Shown here: piece after piece, positions 8,503-16,557 of the stretch
How the letters are laid out: each line of letters starts with the position of its first letter
How positions within the stretch are numbered: the stretch's first letter is position 1
Assembly (NCBI RefSeq): GCF_028291745.1
Contig: NZ_JAQGNQ010000123.1
Span: 1 to 56,666, forward strand
Origin: Ramlibacter sp.
GTDB lineage: Bacteria; Pseudomonadota; Gammaproteobacteria; Burkholderiales; Burkholderiaceae_C
Length of the DNA: 56,666 nucleotides
Reading direction: 5' to 3'
Notes under the pieces: model-generated
Told to the model about the DNA's origin: nothing
The model's database searches: none
Seen by the model: the letters and a program-made list of their open reading frames with translations, nothing else
Position numbers and translations under genes: made by a program

Positions 8503-9708
8503 TCAGCCCTTGACGGCCTTGCACTTGCCGGTCACGGGGCCGAAGGCCTCTTCACCGGACATGGTCTTGACCAGCTTGTAGTAGTCCCAGGGGTACTTGG
8601 ACTCGGCCGGCGTCTTGACCTGCATGACGTACATCGGATGGATCATCACGCCGTCGGAACGGATGGTGCCGTTCTTGGCGAACATGTCGTTGATCTTCAT
8701 CTTCTTCAGTTCCGCCATCACCTTGTCGGGATCGGTGGTGTTGGCGGCCTTCACGGCGTTCAGGTACTGCAGCGTCGCCGAGTAGTAGGCGGCCTGGTTC
8801 TCGGTCGGCTCCTTCTTCGCCACGGCGAAGAAGCGCTTGGCCCAGGCGCGCGAGTCGGCGTTCATGTCCCAGTACCAGCTGGTCGTGAAGTACAGTCCCT
8901 GCGCGGTCTTGAGACCCAGCGAGTGGATGTCGCTGATGAAGGCCAGCAGCGCCGCCGGCTTCATGGTCTTGGTGATGCCGAATTCCTGCGCCGCCTTGAG
9001 CGAGTTGGTGAAATCCGTGCCGGCATTGGCCAGGCCCAGCACCTGGGCCTTGGAGCCCTGCGCCTGCAGCAGGAAGGACGAGAAGTCGGTGGTGCCCAGC
9101 GGCACGCGCACTTCGCCCAGCGACTTGCCGCCGTTGGCCTGCGCCACCGTGGTGGCGGCTTCGCGCAGCTGCGTGCCGAACGCGTAGTCGGCGGTCAGGA
9201 AGTACCAGGTCTTGCCGCCTTCCTTGGTCATCACGCTCGCGGTGCCGTTGGCCAGCGAGGTCGTGTCGTAGGCGTAGTGCACGCTGTACGGCGTGCAGTC
9301 CTCGTTGGTCAGCGAGGCACCGGCGGCGCCGATCGCGATGAAGGGCACGTGCTTGGCCCCGGCCACCTTGGACATGGCGATCGAGGTGCCCGTGTTGGAG
9401 CCGCCCAGGATCATGTTGACGCCGTTCTGGTCGGCCCACTCGCGGAACTTGGAAGCGGCGAGATCGGGCTTGTTCTGGTGGTCGGCCGACATGAGGACGA
9501 CCTTCTTGCCCAGGACCGAGCCGCCGAAGTCCGCGATCGCCATCTTCGCGGCTTCGACGCCGCCCTGGCCGATCACGTCGGCATAGGGGCCGGACATGTC
9601 GTCGATGTCGCCGATCACCACCTCGTTGGCGGCCGCCATCGCGGCGGGGGCCACGAAGGCTGCGGCCACTGCGAGGGCCACCGCGGTCAGGGAAAGGTGC
9701 TTCTTCAT
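8503..9708 (-). CDS. livK: ABC transporter substrate-binding protein (HAAT family)
   Basis: The 401-residue protein has a clear Sec signal peptide with an Ala-rich h-region and AMAA cleavage site near residue 25, then a type I periplasmic binding fold of the LivK class. IGDIDDMSGPYADVIGQGGV opens the mature domain, and the hinge strip ILGGSNTGTSIAMSKVA is typical of HAAT receptors. An AAGGAGACC ribosome site precedes the ATG. The gene sits third in the operon, after the two ATPase genes and before the permeases. Which ligand it binds cannot be told; the SGPYAD opening is often seen in receptors for aromatic or short-chain acids as well as amino acids. Confidence 0.94.
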   Translation of the reverse strand: MKKHLSLTAVALAVAAAFVAPAAMAAANEVVIGDIDDMSGPYADVIGQGGVEAAKMAIADFGGSVLGKKVVLMSADHQNKPDLAASKFREWADQNGVNMILGGSNTGTSIAMSKVAGAKHVPFIAIGAAGASLTNEDCTPYSVHYAYDTTSLANGTASVMTKEGGKTWYFLTADYAFGTQLREAATTVAQANGGKSLGEVRVPLGTTDFSSFLLQAQGSKAQVLGLANAGTDFTNSLKAAQEFGITKTMKPAALLAFISDIHSLGLKTAQGLYFTTSWYWDMNADSRAWAKRFFAVAKKEPTENQAAYYSATLQYLNAVKAANTTDPDKVMAELKKMKINDMFAKNGTIRSDGVMIHPMYVMQVKTPAESKYPWDYYKLVKTMSGEEAFGPVTGKCKAVKG

Positions 9709-9740
9709 GAGGTCTCCTTGGTTGAAACGAACGACTAACT

Positions 9741-10526
9741 TCAGACGCCCAGGAACTCGCGCAACATGGCCATGTTGGCCGCGAGTTCCTGCTGCGCGAA
9801 CTGGTGGACGATGCGCCCGTGTTCCATCACGTAGAACCGGTCCGCCAGCGGCGCCGCAAAGCGGAAGTTCTGCTCCACCAGCATGATGGTGTAGCCGCGG
9901 GCCTTGAGGGTGCGAATGGTCTCGGCAAGCTTCTGCACGATGACCGGTGCCAGCCCTTCGGAGATCTCGTCGAGCAGCAGCAGGCGCGCGCCCGTGCGCA
10001 GGATGCGGGCCACTGCCAGCATCTGCTGCTCGCCGCCCGACAGGCGCGTGCCGGGGCTGCCGGCGCGTTCCTGCAGGTTGGGGAACATGGCGTAGATCTC
10101 GTCGATGCTCATGCCGCCCTGCGCCGTGACTGGCGGCAGGCGCAGGTTCTCCTCGGTCGAGAGCGTGGAGAAGATGCCGCGCTCTTCGGGGCAGTAGCCC
10201 ACGCCGAGGCGCGCCACCCGATGCGGGGGCAGCTTGATCGCTTCCTGTCCACGGATGCGGATCGAGCCCTTGCGCGCGCCGGTCAGGCCGACGATCGCGC
10301 GCAGCGTGGTGGTGCGGCCGGCGCCGTTGCGCCCGAGCAGGCAGACGACCTCGCCCTCCTGCACCGTGACGTCGACGCCGTGCAGGATGTGCGATTCGCC
10401 GTACCAGGCGTTCAGGCCCTCGATGCGCAGCATCTCGGCGGCGCCGCCGCCGCCGGAGCCGCGCAGGGAGGTGGGCGCGCCTTCGGAGGGCAGGGTGCTG
10501 CGGGCAGCGAGCACGGTGGAGCTCAT
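9741..10526 (-). CDS. livF: ABC transporter ATP-binding protein LivF
   Basis: A 261-residue ATPase of the LivF type. It carries CPEERGIFSTLSTEENL, the ABC signature LSGGEQQML, Walker B LLLLDE and the GLAPVIV strip of this subfamily. The Walker A loop reads GRNGAGRTTT: the normally invariant Lys is Arg, codon CGC, read directly from the complement of 10297-10326. The first ~30 residues are a Ser/Gly-rich extension; translation from the internal Met at residue 32 (MLRIEGL) would give the normal family length. The outer ATG lies one base after the livG stop, favouring coupling. It follows livG and precedes livK. Confidence 0.92.
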   Translation of the reverse strand: MSSTVLAARSTLPSEGAPTSLRGSGGGGAAEMLRIEGLNAWYGESHILHGVDVTVQEGEVVCLLGRNGAGRTTTLRAIVGLTGARKGSIRIRGQEAIKLPPHRVARLGVGYCPEERGIFSTLSTEENLRLPPVTAQGGMSIDEIYAMFPNLQERAGSPGTRLSGGEQQMLAVARILRTGARLLLLDEISEGLAPVIVQKLAETIRTLKARGYTIMLVEQNFRFAAPLADRFYVMEHGRIVHQFAQQELAANMAMLREFLGV

Positions 10527-10527
10527 C

Positions 10528-11316
10528 TCAATGCGCTCCCTGGAGTTCGGCTTCGGTGCTGCCCATGTAGGCTTCGATCACCTGCGGATTGCGCGAGACC
10601 TCGGCATACGGGCCGTCGGCGATCACGGTGCCGCGCTGCAGGACCGTGATGCGGTCGGCGATCGAGGACACCACGTTCATGTTGTGTTCCACCATCAGGA
10701 TCGTCCGCCCTTCGGAGGCTTTCTTGATCAATTGCGTGACGCGGCTGACGTCCTCGTGGCCCATGCCCTGCGTCGGCTCGTCGAGCAGCATCAGCTGCGG
10801 CTCGAGCGCCATCGTCGTGGCCAGTTCGAGCGCGCGCTTGCGGCCGTAGGGCAGGTTGACGGTCAGCTCGCTGGCGAAGTCCTGCAGGTCGACCTCGCGC
10901 AGCAGTTGCAGCGCGCGCTCGTGCAGCGGATGCAGCGAGCGCTCGGGCTTCCAGAAATGGAAGGAGGTGCCCAGGCGCCGCTGCAGCGCGGCCCGCACGT
11001 TCTCGAGCACCGTCATGTGCGGGAACACGGCGGAGATCTGGAAGGAGCGCACGATGCCGCGGCGCGCCGTCTGCGCCGGCTTCTCGTGCGTGATGTCGCT
11101 GCCCTGGTAGAGGATCTTGCCGCGCGTGGGCGCGATGAACTTGGTCAGCAGGTTGAAGAAGGTGGTCTTGCCGGCGCCGTTCGGACCGATGAGCGCATGG
11201 ATGTCGCCGCGCCTGACCTTCAGGTCCACCTGGTTCACGGCGACGAAGCCCTTGAACTCCTTGGTCAGGCCCTGGGTTTCCAGGATGGTCTCAGACGACA
11301 AAGCCTCTCCTTGCAT
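10528..11316 (-). CDS. livG: ABC transporter ATP-binding protein LivG
   Basis: A 262-residue ATPase of the LivG type with a canonical Walker A GPNGAGKTT, the family strip AQTARRGIVRSFQ, and Walker B LMLLDEPTQGMGHED. Classical LivG has an ABC signature LSYGQQR; here the equivalent is LPYGRKRALELA, a variant seen in many HAAT ATPases. I placed the start at the ATG complement 11314-11316 (MQGEALSSET), with GAGAGG a few bases before; the open frame continues 129 bp upstream without a typical protein start. It is the first gene of the five-gene transporter operon and ends one base before livF. Confidence 0.92.
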   Translation of the reverse strand: MQGEALSSETILETQGLTKEFKGFVAVNQVDLKVRRGDIHALIGPNGAGKTTFFNLLTKFIAPTRGKILYQGSDITHEKPAQTARRGIVRSFQISAVFPHMTVLENVRAALQRRLGTSFHFWKPERSLHPLHERALQLLREVDLQDFASELTVNLPYGRKRALELATTMALEPQLMLLDEPTQGMGHEDVSRVTQLIKKASEGRTILMVEHNMNVVSSIADRITVLQRGTVIADGPYAEVSRNPQVIEAYMGSTEAELQGAH

Positions 11317-11618
11317 GACGGCGTAGCAATCCCCGGAGCGGCAAAGGCCCCGCAAAGGCGCCAATGGTGGGAGCCCGGGCGAGGGCCGGACAGGGGGTTG
11401 GACCCTAGGTGTTTTTGCGAACGGGCAGGCTGCAAGCGATCCCATTTTCCGGCAATCGATCGTCCCTGCGCAAGACTGGAGGCCCTTCTTCTGCTACGGA
11501 TTCAGGAGCATGGCATGTGCGGTGAGCGCCGTCGACTTGCTTTCAGCAGGCTGACCGCGACATCGCCATGAACATCGCAGCGAGCCAGCGTCGCGCACGT
11601 TCATGGTGCGCAGTGCGC
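11317..11618. other. Upstream region of the liv operon
   Basis: About 300 bp lie between livG and the end of senC. Both flanking genes read on the minus strand, so this space must hold the liv promoter. I see no confident -35/-10 pair, no operator-like dyad and no ORF with plausible codon use. A hairpin GTGCGC-TCA-GCGCAC near 11610-11624 overlaps the end of senC and may end that transcript. Confidence 0.4.
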
Positions 11619-12689
11619 TCAGCGCACGACCAGCCGCGCGCCCGCGCCGGCGGCGTGCGCTGCGCCGATCACGGCAGCCTCTTCGAAGCCGTGCTGCTGG
11701 AAGATCCGCAGCACCTGCGCGACGCTTTCCGGCGTGCAGGACACGAGCAGCCCGCCGCTGGTTTGCGGATCGCTGAGCAGCGCCTGCTCGGCATCCGCAA
11801 AGCCGGAAGGCAGCGCGACTTCGGCGCCATAGCCCGCCCAGTTGCGGCCGGAGGCGCCGGTGATGAAGCCGGCACGCGCCAGCTCGCGCACGCCCTCGAG
11901 CACCGGGACCTTGCTCCAGTCGATCGTCAGCGTCAGGCCGGCGCCGCGGGCCAATTCCAGCGCGTGGCCGGCGAGGCCGAAGCCGGTCACGTCGGTCAGC
12001 GCATGGACGCCCGCGATGGCTGCCAGCTCGGGGCCGGGCGTGTTCAGGCGCGTCGTGGTGGCGATCATGCGTTCGTAGCCGGCGGCATCGAGCCGCTCCT
12101 TCTTCAAAGCGGCCGAGAGCACGCCCACCCCCAGCGGCTTGCCGAGCACCAGCACGTCGCCGGCACGGGCATCCGAATTGCGCTTCACGCGCTTCGGATG
12201 CACCAGGCCGAGTGCGACCAGCCCGTAGATCGGCTCGACCGAGTCGATCGTGTGCCCGCCCGCGATCGGGATGCCCGCGGCCTTGCAGACCGACTCGCCG
12301 CCTTCGAGGATGCGCGCGATGGTGGCCGTGGACAGCACGTTGATCGGCATGCCGACGAGCGCCAGCGCCATGATCGGCTTGCCGCCCATGGCGTAGACGT
12401 CGGAGATCGCGTTGGTGGCGGCGATGCGGCCGAAGTCGAACGGGTCGTCGACGATCGGCATGAAGAAATCGGTGGTGGCGATCAGCGCCTGTTCTTCGTT
12501 GAGCTGGTAGACCGCCGCATCGTCGGCGGTTTCAATGCCCACCAGCAGCTCGGGCGGCACCGGCAGGCGCGCCGTACCCTTGAGGATCTCCGACAGCACG
12601 CCCGGCGCGATCTTGCAGCCGCAGCCGCCGCCATGCGAGAGCGAGGTGAGGCGGGGTTCCGCGGCGGCGGTGGGCAAGGGCGCGTTCAT
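11619..12689 (-). CDS. senC: Selenide, water dikinase; SenC of a selenoneine cluster (SelD-like)
   Basis: SelD-family enzymes turn selenide and ATP into selenophosphate. The 356-residue product has the family N-terminus with the reactive-site strip GGGCGCKIAPG (Cys, not Sec), then TTDFFMPIVDDPFDFGRIAA and AISDVYAMGGKP. The SenC name is given because the gene overlaps senB by 4 bp (ATGA type) and the cluster includes an EgtB-like SenA: in the described selenoneine pathway SenC supplies selenophosphate to SenB. A general SelD serving selenoproteins or selenouridine is the alternative and the same protein could do both; no selA, selB or mnmH lies in the window. Start ATG at 12687-12689. Confidence 0.9.
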   Translation of the reverse strand: MNAPLPTAAAEPRLTSLSHGGGCGCKIAPGVLSEILKGTARLPVPPELLVGIETADDAAVYQLNEEQALIATTDFFMPIVDDPFDFGRIAATNAISDVYAMGGKPIMALALVGMPINVLSTATIARILEGGESVCKAAGIPIAGGHTIDSVEPIYGLVALGLVHPKRVKRNSDARAGDVLVLGKPLGVGVLSAALKKERLDAAGYERMIATTTRLNTPGPELAAIAGVHALTDVTGFGLAGHALELARGAGLTLTIDWSKVPVLEGVRELARAGFITGASGRNWAGYGAEVALPSGFADAEQALLSDPQTSGGLLVSCTPESVAQVLRIFQQHGFEEAAVIGAAHAAGAGARLVVR

Positions 12690-13684
12690 CGGGGGCTTTC
12701 CAGTTCTCGGATCAGGTTGAGGAGCGCGACGCGCTCGGCGGCCGCGTCGAACAGCGGCGCGCGCAGGGCGCATTGTGCGGCGAGACGCACGAGCAGGCCC
12801 CCGCCGGGGTCTTGCCCTCGCTGGCCCGCCCGGCATTCGCGCAGCAGCGCGGCCAGCGCCAGCGCATCGCCATGCGGGAAGTAGCCGGCATAGTCCACCC
12901 CGAGCATGCCGACGTTGCCGCTGATCCGGCTGGCCAGCACCGGCGTGCCGCAGCGCACGGCCTCCATGATCGCGTGGGCCCCGCCCTCGATGGAGCTCGT
13001 GTGCACCAGCACGTGCGCCGCGCGGATGCGGGCCAGCGTGGCCTCGTGCGGCAGCGGTCCGAGCCAGTGGTAGGCCGGGCAGTCCGCCTCGGTGGCGCGC
13101 GCCGCGTGTGCCAAGGTGGGCTCGGTCATGGCATCGCCGATGTGAGCTATGCGGATATCGGTCTCGCGGCACAGCAACCGGGCCGCGGCGAACAGCGTCT
13201 GCGGGCTTTTCACCGCGCGCAGGTGGCCGACCATCACCACATCGAGCACACCGCTGTCCTTGCTCAAGGGCGGCTGCGCGGGGGTCGACTGGAAGATCAC
13301 GCGCGCCTTGGTCCGGTGCTGCGCCGGCAGCCCCTGCGGCCCGCACTCCTGCAGCACCACCAGCCGCTGCGCCAGGGCGAGCGAGCGCTGGGCGGCGGCA
13401 TCGCTGGCGATGTCCTGGTAAAGGTCGGTGCCGGTCAGCACCACCGCAAGGCCGAGTCCCGGGTGTGCATCGGCCCAGGCGGCGATCGCTTGGGCCGAGC
13501 GCCGCGCATGCAGCGCCAGCATCAGTTCGTCGCTGGCGCTAGCGTCATCGGGCCAGGCCTTCGTGATCCGCACCCGGGCCGCGCCGGCCAGCAGGTCCTG
13601 CCACCGCCGGGCGGTCCGCCAGTTGCCATTGTTGGCGTCCGCCAAGGCTGGGCTTACGATGACTACCGATGGGGTACGCGACAT
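12686..13684 (-). CDS. senB: Selenosugar synthase SenB (glycosyltransferase-fold)
   Basis: A 332-residue GT-B-type protein. It opens with VIVSPALADANNGNWRTA, the N-terminus typical of the selenoneine SenB family, and has a C-terminal nucleotide-sugar half with SSIEGGAHAIMEAVRCGTPVLAS. In the described pathway SenB joins selenophosphate with UDP-N-acetyl sugar to make a selenosugar, the selenium donor for SenA. Context supports this: senC overlaps its end by 4 bp and senA is divergent. The ATG at 13682-13684 is preceded on the minus strand by TATAAA exactly six bases upstream, suggesting a leaderless message. An upstream ATG at 13726 would extend it by 14 residues of low-complexity Arg/Pro. 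Confidence 0.88.
   Translation of the reverse strand: MSRTPSVVIVSPALADANNGNWRTARRWQDLLAGAARVRITKAWPDDASASDELMLALHARRSAQAIAAWADAHPGLGLAVVLTGTDLYQDIASDAAAQRSLALAQRLVVLQECGPQGLPAQHRTKARVIFQSTPAQPPLSKDSGVLDVVMVGHLRAVKSPQTLFAAARLLCRETDIRIAHIGDAMTEPTLAHAARATEADCPAYHWLGPLPHEATLARIRAAHVLVHTSSIEGGAHAIMEAVRCGTPVLASRISGNVGMLGVDYAGYFPHGDALALAALLRECRAGQRGQDPGGGLLVRLAAQCALRAPLFDAAAERVALLNLIRELESPR
13632..13660 (+). promoter_or_regulatory. Candidate senA promoter
   Basis: TTGGCG (13632-13637), a 17-bp spacer and TACGAT (13655-13660) form a plausible sigma-70 promoter reading toward senA. Expected transcription start is about 13667, two bases before the senA ATG, so the transcript would be essentially leaderless. 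It lies inside the senB coding sequence. Inference from spacing and consensus match only. Confidence 0.45.
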
Positions 13685-14910
13685 CCTTGATTTATAGCGC
13701 GCCGGCCGCCGACGCGGCACTGGCATTGCGACACGGCCCGCCCGAGGCCGTGCGCGCCAGCCTGCTCGACGCCCGCGAGCGCACCTTGGCGCTCACGCAC
13801 GACGTGATCGAAGCGCTGGGTCCCGAGGCGCGCGTGCCTTACGCGCTGGAAGTCAATCCGCCCCTGTGGGAACTGGGACACCTCGCCTGGTTCCAGGAAT
13901 GGTGGATCGCCCGCAACCCCGAGCGCGGCCTCGGCACGGCGGCCGTACCCGCGGCCCGGCGCACCGCTTCGGAGCTGCCCGAGTCCGATGCGTGGTACGA
14001 CTCCAGTCGCGTGCCGCACGCGCACCGTTGGGAACTCCCCTTGCCGGGTTTCGCCGGCACGGTCGACTACCTCACGTATACCCTGAGGCGCACGCTCGAA
14101 CTGCTGGACCAGCTGCCCGAGGACGCCGGCGACGACGCGCTCTACTTCTTCCGCCTGGCCACCCTGCACGAGCAGATGCACGCCGAGGCGGCCGTCTACA
14201 TGGCGCACGGCCTGGGTATCCCGGTGCGCGAACGCGGCGCCCCGGCTACCGCGGCTGCCAGCGCGACGGTGCAGGTGCGCGCCCAGCGCTTCGAAGTCGG
14301 GGCGGCGCCGGGCGGCTTCGCCTTCGACAACGAGCTGCCGCCCCGCTCGCTGGATCTGGGCGCGTTCGAGATCGACGCCGAGCCGGTCACCTGGGCCGCT
14401 TTCCTGCCCTTCGTCGAGGCGGGTGGCTACGAGCAGGCGCAGTGGTGGACCCCCGAGGGGAGCGCCTGGCTGCAGGGGCAACGCCAGCGCGGACCGGCGG
14501 GCATTCGCTCCACGGGCTCGGGCTGGGAGCAACTACGCCATCGCCAGTGGCTGCCGCTCGTGCCGCAGCAGGTGGTGATGCACGTGAGCGCGCACGAGGC
14601 CGATGCCTGGTGCCGCTGGGCCGGCCGGCGCCTGCCGACCGAAGCCGAATGGGAGTGCGCGGCCTGCACGCGCCCCGGCTTTCGCTGGGGCCAGGTGTGG
14701 GAGTGGACGGCCAGCGCCTTCGAGCCGTATCCCGGCTTCGCGCCGCATCCCTACCGCGACTATTCGCAGCCGTGGTTCGGCAGTCGCCGGGTGCTGCGCG
14801 GCGCCTCCCCGGCCACCGCGCCCGCGTTGGCGCATGCCCGCTACCGCAACTTTTTCGAGCCGCACCGGCGCGACATCTTTGCCGGCCTGCGCAGCGTCGC
14901 GGTGCCCTGA
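13669..14910 (+). CDS. senA: Selenoneine synthase SenA (EgtB-like, DinB plus FGE-sulfatase domains)
   Basis: A 413-residue EgtB-type non-haem iron enzyme. The N-terminal DinB-like bundle (about residues 20-190) carries the iron-ligand histidines in GHLAWFQEWW and the HEQMHAE (HxxxH) strip; the C-terminal FGE-sulfatase/C-type-lectin fold (about 205-413) has RRLPTEAEWE, VWEWTASAFEPYPGF and ARYRNFFEPHRRDIFAG. EgtB joins hercynine with a thiol; SenA does the same with a selenosugar, giving selenoneine after C-Se cleavage. senB and senC next door decide for SenA. The start is uncertain: ATG 13669 overlaps senB's start by 16 bp; TTG 13687, TTG 13726 and GTG 13750 are alternatives. No hercynine-making egtD is in the window. 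Confidence 0.88.
   Translation: MGYATSLIYSAPAADAALALRHGPPEAVRASLLDARERTLALTHDVIEALGPEARVPYALEVNPPLWELGHLAWFQEWWIARNPERGLGTAAVPAARRTASELPESDAWYDSSRVPHAHRWELPLPGFAGTVDYLTYTLRRTLELLDQLPEDAGDDALYFFRLATLHEQMHAEAAVYMAHGLGIPVRERGAPATAAASATVQVRAQRFEVGAAPGGFAFDNELPPRSLDLGAFEIDAEPVTWAAFLPFVEAGGYEQAQWWTPEGSAWLQGQRQRGPAGIRSTGSGWEQLRHRQWLPLVPQQVVMHVSAHEADAWCRWAGRRLPTEAEWECAACTRPGFRWGQVWEWTASAFEPYPGFAPHPYRDYSQPWFGSRRVLRGASPATAPALAHARYRNFFEPHRRDIFAGLRSVAVP
13691..13696 (-). promoter_or_regulatory. Candidate -10 element for a leaderless senB transcript
   Basis: Reading the minus strand, TATAAA ends six bases before the A of the senB ATG, exactly where a -10 box sits if transcription starts on the start codon. 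AGG directly abuts the ATG, too close to work as a Shine-Dalgarno site. The -35 region is poor (TGCCGC at the right distance), so support is moderate. Confidence 0.4.
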
Positions 14911-15030
14911 TTTGCTCGGCCCCACGCGGGCCAGGGAATGGGGCGAGGTCCTATACTCGGTGCCCCCGGCCGCGCTCCCGTTCCCGCGTCCCAGCGCGGT
15001 CGCTCGCTGTCGAACCACCGAAAGATTTCC

Positions 15031-16143
15031 ATGAGCCTGCCCGTCTCGCGTCGCGACTTTGTCAAGGCTGCCTCGTCCGCGCTGGCGCTGGGCGCGCTGC
15101 CGCTCGCGCAGGCCGAGGAAGCGGCCCGCCGCTTCGAGCCGCGGCCCACCGGCTGGCGCAGCTTCGAGGTGACCACGACCGTGCAGCTGCGTGACGCAGC
15201 CGGCGGTGCTTCCGTGTGGTTGCCGGTGCCCTCGCTGGAGAACCCCTGGCAGCGCACGACGGATGTCAGCTGGTCGGGCAATGCCAGCAACGTGCGGCTG
15301 GCCGCCGACGGCGCGACCGGCGCCCGCGTGCTGGTGGCGCGCTTCGACGCCGGCACGCCCGATCCCCGCCTGGTGCTGACGAACCGCGTCGAGACGCAGA
15401 ACCGCGTGGTCGACTGGAAGGAACGTCCCGCTGTCGCCGCCGACCCGGCCGATCTGCGCCACTGGCTGGCGCCCACTGAACTCATCACGACCGACGGCAT
15501 CGTGCGCAAGGTGGCCACGCAGATCGTGCTGGGCGCGCGCAGCGACCGCGAGAAGGTGCAGCGCATCTACGACTGGGTGATCGTCAGCACGTATCGCGAG
15601 CCCAAGGTGCGTGGCTGCGGCACCGGCGACATCAAGGCCATGCTGGAGACCGGCAATCTGAGTGGCAAGTGCGCCGATATCAATGCGCTGTTCGTCGGCC
15701 TGTGCCGCGCCGCTGGCGTGCCCGCGCGCGACATCTACGGCGTCCGGCTGGTGCCCAGCGCCTTCAACTACCGCGAGCTCGGGGCCAACCCGGCCAGCCT
15801 CAAGGGCGCGCAGCATTGCCGCGCCGAGGTGTACCTGAAGGAGCAGGGCTGGGTCGCGATGGATCCGGCCGACGTCACCAAGGTCATGCGCCAGGAAACG
15901 CCGGAGTGGATCAAGGACGCCGGCAACCCCGTCGTCGCACCGGTGCGCAAGGCGCTGTTCGGCAACTGGGAAGGCAACTGGATGGGCTACAACAGCGCCA
16001 GCGACGTGAAGCTGCCCGGTGCCAGACAGGGCAAGCTGGGCTTCTTCATGTACCCGCAGGCGGAAACCGCCAGCGGCGCGCGCGACCCCTACGATCCCGA
16101 CAGCTTCGCGTACCAGATCACGGCGCGCGAGATCACGGCCTGA
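15031..16143 (+). CDS. Transglutaminase-fold protein with twin-arginine signal
   Basis: The 370-residue product begins with SRRDFVKAASSALALGALP, a Tat signal ending near residue 28, so it should act outside the cytoplasm. The mature part contains a transglutaminase-like core: Cys in GKCADINALFVGLCRAAG, His in AQHCRAEVYLKEQGW, and Asp in AMDPADV, forming the usual Cys-His-Asp triad in order. Bacterial members are usually proteases or amidases rather than cross-linking enzymes; the substrate is unknown. ATG 15031 was chosen because it starts the signal peptide. The gene is 120 bp after senA and 10 bp before merT; I see no direct link to either pathway. Confidence 0.86.
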   Translation: MSLPVSRRDFVKAASSALALGALPLAQAEEAARRFEPRPTGWRSFEVTTTVQLRDAAGGASVWLPVPSLENPWQRTTDVSWSGNASNVRLAADGATGARVLVARFDAGTPDPRLVLTNRVETQNRVVDWKERPAVAADPADLRHWLAPTELITTDGIVRKVATQIVLGARSDREKVQRIYDWVIVSTYREPKVRGCGTGDIKAMLETGNLSGKCADINALFVGLCRAAGVPARDIYGVRLVPSAFNYRELGANPASLKGAQHCRAEVYLKEQGWVAMDPADVTKVMRQETPEWIKDAGNPVVAPVRKALFGNWEGNWMGYNSASDVKLPGARQGKLGFFMYPQAETASGARDPYDPDSFAYQITAREITA

Positions 16144-16153
16144 TCGCCCGCGA

Positions 16154-16546
16154 ATGAACACCGCTTCCGGACCCGGCCCGCAGCAGCCCGAGGCGAGCGG
16201 TACTGCGCCCGCGCTGACGCTGGCCGGCATCGCCGCGCTGCTGTCGTCGGCGTGCTGCGTCATGCCGCTGGTGTTCGCGATCGTCGGCGTCTCCGGTGCG
16301 TGGATCGGTCAGCTGCGGCGGCTGGAGCCCTGGTCGGGGACGTTGTCGGGGTTGGCCGTTGCCGCGCTCGCATTTGCCGGCTGGCGCTTGTATCGCCCCG
16401 CGGCCGCGGCCGCGGCCGTCTGCGATGCCAGCGACCCCGCTGCCTGCCGTCGGGTCGGTGCCGCCGGCCGGCGCTGGTTCTGGCTGGTCGTGGTGCTCAC
16501 GCTGGTGCCGCTGCTCGTGCCCATCGCGGCGCCGCTGTTCTATTGA
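16154..16546 (+). CDS. merT: Mercuric ion transport protein MerT
   Basis: MerT carries Hg(II) across the inner membrane, receiving it from MerP. The 130-residue product has three hydrophobic segments; the first holds the vicinal pair Cys34-Cys35 in SSACCVMPLVF, the second, cytoplasmic pair is Cys90 and Cys98. Length and order fit MerT. The start ATG 16154 lies 10 bp after the transglutaminase-like gene and merP starts 11 bp after its end. No merR, merA or merB occurs in the window, so ions brought in would need a reductase encoded elsewhere, or the pair may carry another soft metal. Confidence 0.88.
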   Translation: MNTASGPGPQQPEASGTAPALTLAGIAALLSSACCVMPLVFAIVGVSGAWIGQLRRLEPWSGTLSGLAVAALAFAGWRLYRPAAAAAAVCDASDPAACRRVGAAGRRWFWLVVVLTLVPLLVPIAAPLFY

Positions 16547-16557
16547 GGAAGGTGAAC

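Noticed and set aside
13669..14910. Calling the EgtB-like gene ergothioneine EgtB
   Set aside because: senB and senC next to it and the lack of egtD, egtC or egtE favour SenA.
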